From contig JANTUC010000018.1 of assembly GCA_026873275.1 (NCBI GenBank), positions 248,001 through 312,000 on the forward strand: DNA of 64,000 bases. Reading direction: 5' to 3'. Both the position numbers and the translations under genes were made by a program. A model generated the notes under the pieces. That model worked only from the letters and a program-made list of their open reading frames with translations, had not been told where the DNA came from and made no database searches. The stretch comes from Pseudopithomyces maydicus. Its lineage: Eukaryota; Ascomycota; Dothideomycetes; Pleosporales; Didymosphaeriaceae. Each line of letters begins with the position of its first letter. Position 1 is the first letter of the stretch. Positions 58,149 to 64,000 of the stretch are shown one piece after another.

Positions 58149-60600
58149 ATGGAGGCGGCATCCGCGCGGATGGCCGCCCGCGACCGCTACGGCGGGTGGG
58201 GAGAGGCGCCTACATCGCAACTGCAGCGCTTCATATGTACGACCACGAACCCTGCCCGTGCCTCACTTAGGCTCCTCTTTCTGACGAGAATACACAGTAA
58301 ACGCCTGCGACCCCCAGAATTTCGAACCCAACTTGGCCTTGAACCTGGAGATCAGTGACCTGATCAACACGAAGAAGGGCTCCACGTATGGCATACCGAC
58401 ATGTACGCATAGGATAGCTGCTGACGTGTCTGCATAGACCTCGGGAGGCGGCAGTGACCATCGTGCACTACGTCAACCACCGCAACCAGAACGTATCCCT
58501 GCTCGCCCTCAACGTACGATCCATCTTCCATCTCACTGTGCGCATTGCTTACCGCCTCGCAGCTCCTCGATATTTGCGTCAAGAACTGCGGATACCCCTT
58601 CCACCTTCAGATCAGCACAAAGGAGTTCCTCAACGAGCTGGTCCGCCGCTTTCCCGAACGTCCACCCGTCCACCCCACCCGGGTACAGAGCAGGATCCTC
58701 GAGCTGATAGAGGAGTGGCGCCAGACAATATGTCAGACTTCGCGGTACAAGGAGGACCTCGGCTTTGTGAGGGACATGCACAGGCTGCTGAGCTACAAGG
58801 GCTACATGTTCCCTGAGGTGCGAAAGGAGGATGCGGCCGTGTTGAACCCGAGCGACGTAGGTGCAAATAAAAGCTATGGACAAGAGCGAGACTGACTGTG
58901 GAGCAGAATCTGAGATCTGCCGAGGAGATGGAGGAGGAAGAGCGGGAGGCGCAATCGGCAAAGCTTCAGGAACTCATTCGCCGCGGAGGGCCCCAGGATC
59001 TGCAGGAAGCCAATAAGCTGATGAAGGTCATGGCTGGCTTTGATACCAGGAATAAGACGGACTGGCGCGCAAAGGCCGCCGAGGAGGTCTCGCGAATACA
59101 ACAGAAAGCTAGGATACTCGAAGAGATGCTGCAAGGGTACAAGCCTGGCGACCAGATCAAGGAGGGTGATGTCTTTGAGGTACGACGGTGGATTCCAAGG
59201 GCAACGGTCCGGACGGAAGCTGACAATCGCAGGAACTCGCCAATGCGCTCCAAAGCGCTCATCCCAAGATCCAAAAGATGTGCGAAGAAGAGTCGGAAGA
59301 TACCGAAGCCGTCGCAAAGCTTTTCGAAATTAACGACAGTATAAACCGGACGATTGAACGGTACAAGTTGTTCAAGAAGGGCGACATTGAAGCGGCGAAC
59401 AAGATTCCCCAAGGCACGCTGGGCACCAGTGGGGCGGGTGTCTCCAAGGGTCCTAACAACGAGCTCAACCTTATCGATTTCGGCGACCCTGAACCAGAGC
59501 CGGCAGCTTCATCGGCATCAGGCAGCGCAGGACAACCTGCTCAGAAGGGGAACGCTCTGGAAGACGATCTACTTGGCCTTTCTCTAAGCGGTCCAAGCTA
59601 CGGTCAGAGCGGAAGCATATCACTGGGTGGCGCATCCAACGGCTCAGGTAAGACGACCAGGAGTACAAGTGGGAACAGAGTTGACCTTCAAACAGTCCTA
59701 GGCCTATCAGGCATGCCAGTTCCCCAATCCCCACCTCCACCGCAGCAGCAACAGACCACCGCACAGTCAATCGTCGACCTTTTCGGATCCACCTCGACCT
59801 CGGGCCCCTCCTCACAAATACCCTCCCCCTGCCATCCGCCCGCGCCCAACCCCCGTCCAACCAGCCCGAACCCCCGACCCCTTCGCCGCACTCAGCTCGC
59901 CAACCCCCGCCAAGGATCCCCAATGCACTTCCAGCAATCCATCAAATCCCAACCCGCCGCCGCACCAGGCACCGTCGACCTCCTCGGCGGCGCCGTCCCC
60001 GCGCCCCCATCCAGCCTCTCCCAGAGCACCACCGCCGCCGCTGCAACCGACGACGACGAATGGACATTCGCCTCCGCCGTGCCCGACACCTCAAAGGAAA
60101 TAGCAGTCAACAACACCCTCATCAATGTTGTGTTCAAGGTCTCCCGCGAGTCGGACTCGGTGCTTTTGATTCAGAATTCTATCTCGAATAACACGCCCCA
60201 GCCCATCTCGGATCTGACGTTCCAGGTTGCGGCGTCGAAGGTGAGTTTATATCCTAGTTTCTATATCCTATATCCTATATCCTATACATATCCACGATAA
60301 CGAAAAACCAATTCGTATATCATATCGCGTGAGATACAGAAATGAAGGAAAAAAGGGTATAAAGGGATTGTACTAGCAGAAGGCTGATAGTGATAATAGG
60401 GCGCACACCTCCAACTAGAACACCAATCCGGCGTTGCCCTCGCGCCCCACCAGCGCAACGGCATCACCCAGAACATTCGCCTGAATGGCGTCCAGCGCGG
60501 GAGCGGCAGCGCGATTAAGATGCGCTGGAAGGTTACCTACAGCGTGGGCGGGCAGACGCGGAATGAGATGGGCGAGATTGCGTCGTTGGGCGTTTCATGA
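58149..60600 (+). CDS. GGA: GGA clathrin adaptor (VHS-GAT-GAE, about 676 aa), three apparent deletions
   Basis: Seven exons: 58149-58236, 58298-58385, 58438-58513, 58563-58856, 58907-59179, 59233-60240 and 60400-60600. The introns are 61, 52, 49, 50, 53 and 159 nt. The VHS domain (NACDPQNFEPNLALNLEISD, LLDICVKNCGYPFHLQISTK, FLNELVRRFPERPP) is followed by GAT (MEEEEREAQSAKLQELIRRG, LQEANKLMKVMAGF, KLFEINDSINRTIERY). A Ser/Pro linker with a DLLGG motif precedes a GAE ear (SKEIAVNNTLINVVFKVSRE, MRWKVTYSVGGQTRNEMGEI). The protein carries cargo from the trans-Golgi toward endosomes and vacuole. From about 59805 to 59908 three one-base deletions (A3 or C4 near 59805-59818, C5 59871-59875, C5 59904-59908) cancel, leaving an open but scrambled linker. 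One base added at each restores NTLPLP, PPDPFAALSS and TPRQGSP. Confidence 0.88.
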
Positions 60601-61601
60601 CACTAACAGTGGCACTGACACTGACGGTGATTACTGGTGTGTTGTGGGGTGAGTTGGGGAGGTAGATAAAAGGGAGGGGAGGGGAGGGGAAGGGAAGGGA
60701 TAGGTGAAGGAAGGGAGAAAAGGAGGAATCTGCCTGATGCTTTTGGTAAATTAAACTTTGGATTGCGTATTCGTTGCATTTCAGCGGCATGGGATGGGCC
60801 GGTGCGGTGGGCGGGGAGGAAGGAAGGAAGGGAGAAGAGGATGGTGGTTGATAGAGGAGGTCTGAGGGAAGAGAGAGATATATGAACATTCTATTCATGG
60901 CTGCCGTGGTGGTGTTGTTTTTGTTTGCATCGTGATGCGGCATGTGGACCGGGGGACTGTGACTGTGATGAGGCTATCTATGATCAAGACGATACATTCG
61001 AAAGTGGCCGAGGCGATAGAGATGTGTATTTTGCACCGGCAATAAGCGGTATTAATTTGCAAGTATACGTAAGGCGGCAACGGAGCGCAAGTTGGAAAGG
61101 CCGTGGCACGAAGCAATGATGGGATGGCCAAGGGGTAGCTCCACCTCCGCATCCCGGATCGCCAGCTGCAATGCGCCTTGCTTACACGCATATCGTGTGC
61201 ATAACGCTATTCTCAAATCGACCATTGAAAAGGCAGAGGACTGGAGCATGTCCAATGCGTTAACTTTCCAAAGCACAATAAATTGGAAAATGGGCATATG
61301 AACAGCGAATCCGATGTGCTGATTAAGCTAACTCGCGAGCACTGTTCAATCGCTTTAGTATACCGGCACTTGGCAAGATACTTGGCAAGCCATTATTCAG
61401 CTACTTTAGAGAGTGGAAAGATTGCTTTGTTGTGCAAACGCTGGAGAAATCAGGCAGAAGGTGCGGGGTATATAAGAAGGCAAGATCGCGTACGACTGTG
61501 GTCCTGATCTTGTACCCGCCCCCGCAACCTCCTGTTTGCATCCGGCTCCTAAACGAATACTCTCAAACAGTGTTATTTCTCCTCGAGAAATTATCATCGT
61601 C
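60601..61601. other. GGA 3' flank and SDR promoter
   Basis: GGGAGGGG-type runs at 60672-60720, no gene. Open frames at 60895-61507 on both strands are unsupported. The last 140 bp hold the SDR promoter. Confidence 0.45.
61469..61476 (+). promoter_or_regulatory. TATA box of the SDR gene
   Basis: TATATAAG 126 bp upstream of the ATG at 61602. Confidence 0.5.
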
Positions 61602-62761
61602 ATGGCAGCATTGTCCCCGGAAACTCTTGCAATCCCACAGGGATCCCGAGTCCTGGTCACCGGAGCAAGCGGCTTCATCGCAAGCCATATAGTGAAGCAG
61701 CTGCTCGAATATGGATACAAGGCAAGGATTGAAACTGCCACATCCAATGCTCAAAGGCTGATCTCTCATAGGTCAGAGGCACCGTCCGCGATACTAAGAA
61801 ATCTTCTTGGCTCCTCGACCACTGGACCTCACCCTTCGGCGATGGTGCCCTCGAGCTCGCTCAAGTACCAGACATGGCTGCAGACCATGCCTTCGACGAA
61901 GCCGTCAAAGGCTGTACAGGCGTCATCCACACCGCTACCCCCGTGATGAAAGAGCTAGATCCGAACATTGCCATTCCCATGGTCGTCAAAGGCACCACCG
62001 TGAGTGCCACCTCGCTCACTCCCACATCGAACTACTCCTCTAAACAGTTACAGGAAGCAATGAAGGCCGCTGCGGGGGCAGGGATAAAGCGATTCGTCCT
62101 GACATCGTCGTCCACCGCCGCATCGGACCCCATCCCTAACGTGGTATTCAACATAGACACCACGACGTGGAACGAGAGCTCCATAAAAGCAGCCTGGGCA
62201 CCGCCGCCCTACGAGGGCGCACGGCGGAAGAAGGACGTGTACAGTGCGTCCAAGACAGAAGGCGAGCGTGCAGCTTGGAACTTTGTCAAGTCCGACGGCC
62301 AGGGCATGGTGCTGAACTGCGTCCTTCCGAATGCCAACATTGGCGAGATATTATCGATTGAGCACCAGGGTTGGCCTTCGACTGCCGGGTGGGTCAGGTC
62401 TATCTGGTCCGGCTTCACGGGAGAGGGCGATGAGTTTGTGAAAGATGTGGAGCCTCAGTACTACATCAACGTGGATGATGACGCCAAGGTGCATGTCGCT
62501 GCTTTGATCTTCAAGGATGTGGAAGGTGAGAGACTGTTCAGTTTTGCGCATCCGTTCAATTGGAATACTTTTCTGGCGCTGTTCAGAAAGATGTATCCGG
62601 ATCGGGAGTTCATCGATGATCTTGAAGGTTTGGGTGAAGACAAGAGCATAGTGGCGAATGAACGGGCTGAGGAGTTGCTCAAGAGACTGAATGGTGGTAA
62701 GGGGTGGGCGAGCTTGGAGGAGAGCGTCAGACCGCTCACAAAGATCCTAGCGGGGCAGTGA
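61602..62761 (+). CDS. Extended SDR, aldehyde/dihydroflavonol reductase-like (353 aa)
   Basis: Three exons: 61602-61721, 61772-61999 and 62048-62761. Intron 1 (50 nt) has a GC donor (AAG|GCAAGG...CATAG); only this joins IVKQLLEYGYK to VRGTVRDTKKSSWLL, the usual beta2 NADPH region. Intron 2 (48 nt, GTGAGT...CAG) has a length divisible by three and no stop, so retention would add 16 residues. The Rossmann motif is GASGFIA (residues 21-27), the catalytic Tyr181 and Lys185 are in YSASK, and the preceding Ser lies in LTSSS. Family members (Gre2-, DFR- and cinnamoyl-CoA reductase-like) reduce aldehydes or ketones with NADPH in the cytosol; the substrate is unknown. The chain length is normal. Confidence 0.88.
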
Positions 62762-63157
62762 TTATACGGGTGTGGTCTTTGTGATACTTGATCCAGGTCC
62801 TGTGTAGGGATAGTATAACGAGATTTATGGCAATTACCACTTTACCTCCGATGTCTCGGGCTTGTTTCAAGGATACTGTATTTGCGATTTTCTATAGGTC
62901 GATTAGTTTCGGAAGAATACATGACATCTTCCATGTGCTATAAACTTTGAGGATATTATAATTCGAGGGTGTGAAATCGTTTTTGATTATTCCTTAGAGT
63001 TGAAAACGCGATAACGGGATATGATCTAGCTTTCATCTCATTTCTCAGCGAACGTTCTATTCAAATAACAATGCTCGTAATCGCAAACACCTTTAAAGCC
63101 CACTCTAAATCCATCTATCACCCTTTCTATCTCCAGCACTGTCTTTACGTGTAGAAT
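62762..63157. other. Convergent gap
   Basis: AT-rich 3' flanks of the SDR and methyltransferase genes. Nothing else seen. Confidence 0.4.
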
Positions 63158-63904
63158 CTAAGCCTTTGTCTCTCCCTCGCTCTCTTTCCACTTCCAAACG
63201 CTCCACTCGCAAAGCTTCTCGTCATCCCAATTCGCGCCCCCAATTTCCTCCGCCTCCTCCTTCCCCTCCGCCACAGCTACCAACCCCACCCCTTCCAACA
63301 ACTCCCACAACTCCCTAATCTGGTCCAGATACGCCACACGTAGCGGATACGTAATCACAAGCCTGGCATGGGGACCCCTCGCCAACCACCTAGAAATCGT
63401 CTCTGCCAACATCTTCGGGTGGTCTTCGTCGTAAATCGTGTCCGCCGCAAGGATAATATTCGCCTTGGACGACCTTGCCTCTACAACGCGTCCCCCATGC
63501 AACACGAGCTGGTCGGGTTCAGCCCAGTCCAGAGCCCCGGCAGATGCTGAGCCCCGATGCTGCTTGAGAAGTGCATCGTTCACCTCGATATTAGCAGTGA
63601 GGCCCGGGACGATGGGCGCCAGATCCGTCAGTATGGCGCGTTGGTTCCAAATCATGGAGGCGACCAAGCCGACGAGACCGATGCCTGCGCCGAGCTCGAG
63701 GATGGGGGCCTCGGTTTCATCACGTGGGGGCGGAGAAGGAATGTCGAGCTTGTGGAGAATGCCCGCGAGAACGTAGGTGGATGCCCACGGGAGAAGGTTG
63801 AGGCCTTGGGAGCGGATGGCTGGGACCAGGATTTTTACAGTGGCCGAGGTCGAGGCCGAGAGGGGGACGGTGAAGTCAACGTCACGTTTTCCGCAGAGAT
63901 CCAT
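63158..63904 (-). CDS. METTL21-type (class I) methyltransferase (248 aa, N-terminus uncertain)
   Basis: A seven-beta-strand SAM methyltransferase. Motif I is ILELGAGIGLVGLVAS (about residues 68-83), preceded by LLPWAST (the family's LWPAS-like element), with AILTDLAPI as motif II and ILAADTIYDEDHP in place of the (D/N)PPY-type motif. The C-terminus ends in a CEWSVWKWKESE segment. Fungal relatives methylate lysines of translation factors or other proteins; the exact substrate is unknown. I use the Met at 63904 (CGKRDVDFTVPLS follows). The next 96 bases to the window end may hide an upstream exon, because relatives have a short N-terminal extension. The gene may therefore be incomplete at its 5' end. 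Confidence 0.75.
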   Translation of the reverse strand: MDLCGKRDVDFTVPLSASTSATVKILVPAIRSQGLNLLPWASTYVLAGILHKLDIPSPPPRDETEAPILELGAGIGLVGLVASMIWNQRAILTDLAPIVPGLTANIEVNDALLKQHRGSASAGALDWAEPDQLVLHGGRVVEARSSKANIILAADTIYDEDHPKMLAETISRWLARGPHARLVITYPLRVAYLDQIRELWELLEGVGLVAVAEGKEEAEEIGGANWDDEKLCEWSVWKWKESEGETKA

Positions 63905-64000
63905 GGCGGGCGAGGGTTCTCCTTTTTTTCTTCTTCTATTTTTCTTTATGATTTCTATGACAAGTTGAAAGAGAGGACCCGGTTGGGGGCGAGGAGGTGC

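Overview
The window is nuclear DNA of a filamentous ascomycete (Pezizomycotina; a dothideomycete is my best guess, by inference). The genes have many short GT-AG introns of about 47-80 nt with CTRAY-like branch sites. The families are typically fungal: Zn(II)2Cys6 regulator, HET, DUF6594, BYS1-like, PHO-4-type permease and GH17 wall glucanase. I saw no rRNA, tRNA, CRISPR array or intact transposon.

Layout. 1-8.5 kb: the 3' end of a prenylcysteine oxidase, a small secreted Cys-rich protein, a BYS1-domain secreted protein and a DHCR24-like FAD oxidoreductase. 8.5-15.7 kb: a secreted S41 peptidase, an HSL-type hydrolase, an aldo-keto reductase and a Zn2Cys6 factor, possibly a small metabolic group. 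17.2-22.4 kb: a phosphate permease with Pho4/NUC-1-like sites upstream, an unnamed fungal protein and a small secreted jelly-roll-like protein. 23.4-29.2 kb: a protein with two retropepsin-like halves, a DUF6594 membrane protein and a HET protein. 32-51 kb: a conserved housekeeping block holding GH17 glucanase, APC1, a Nup37-like WD protein, SMC6 and an F-box protein. 51.3-58.1 kb: gene-poor, mostly AT-rich DNA with minisatellites and two Cys-rich proteins beginning Met-Cys. 58.1-64 kb: a GGA clathrin adaptor, an extended SDR reductase and a METTL21-type methyltransferase.

The strongest cross-cutting observation is that eight otherwise well-conserved genes each carry one to three apparent single-base deletions, 13 in total. 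Nearly all fall in or next to homopolymer runs. In every case adding one base makes the exon lengths and splice phases fit. APC1 and SMC6 are among them. This looks like homopolymer under-calling in the assembly rather than decay. It hides real gene models, and in the GGA gene three deletions cancel, so an open frame contains scrambled residues.

Biologically, the most interesting items are an aldo-keto reductase whose catalytic His is Gln, a tandem retropepsin-like protein with one altered catalytic loop next to DUF6594 and HET genes, a GC-AG intron in the SDR gene, and a set of Cys-rich proteins with an MC start. I did not find a convincing multi-gene system of a wholly new kind.
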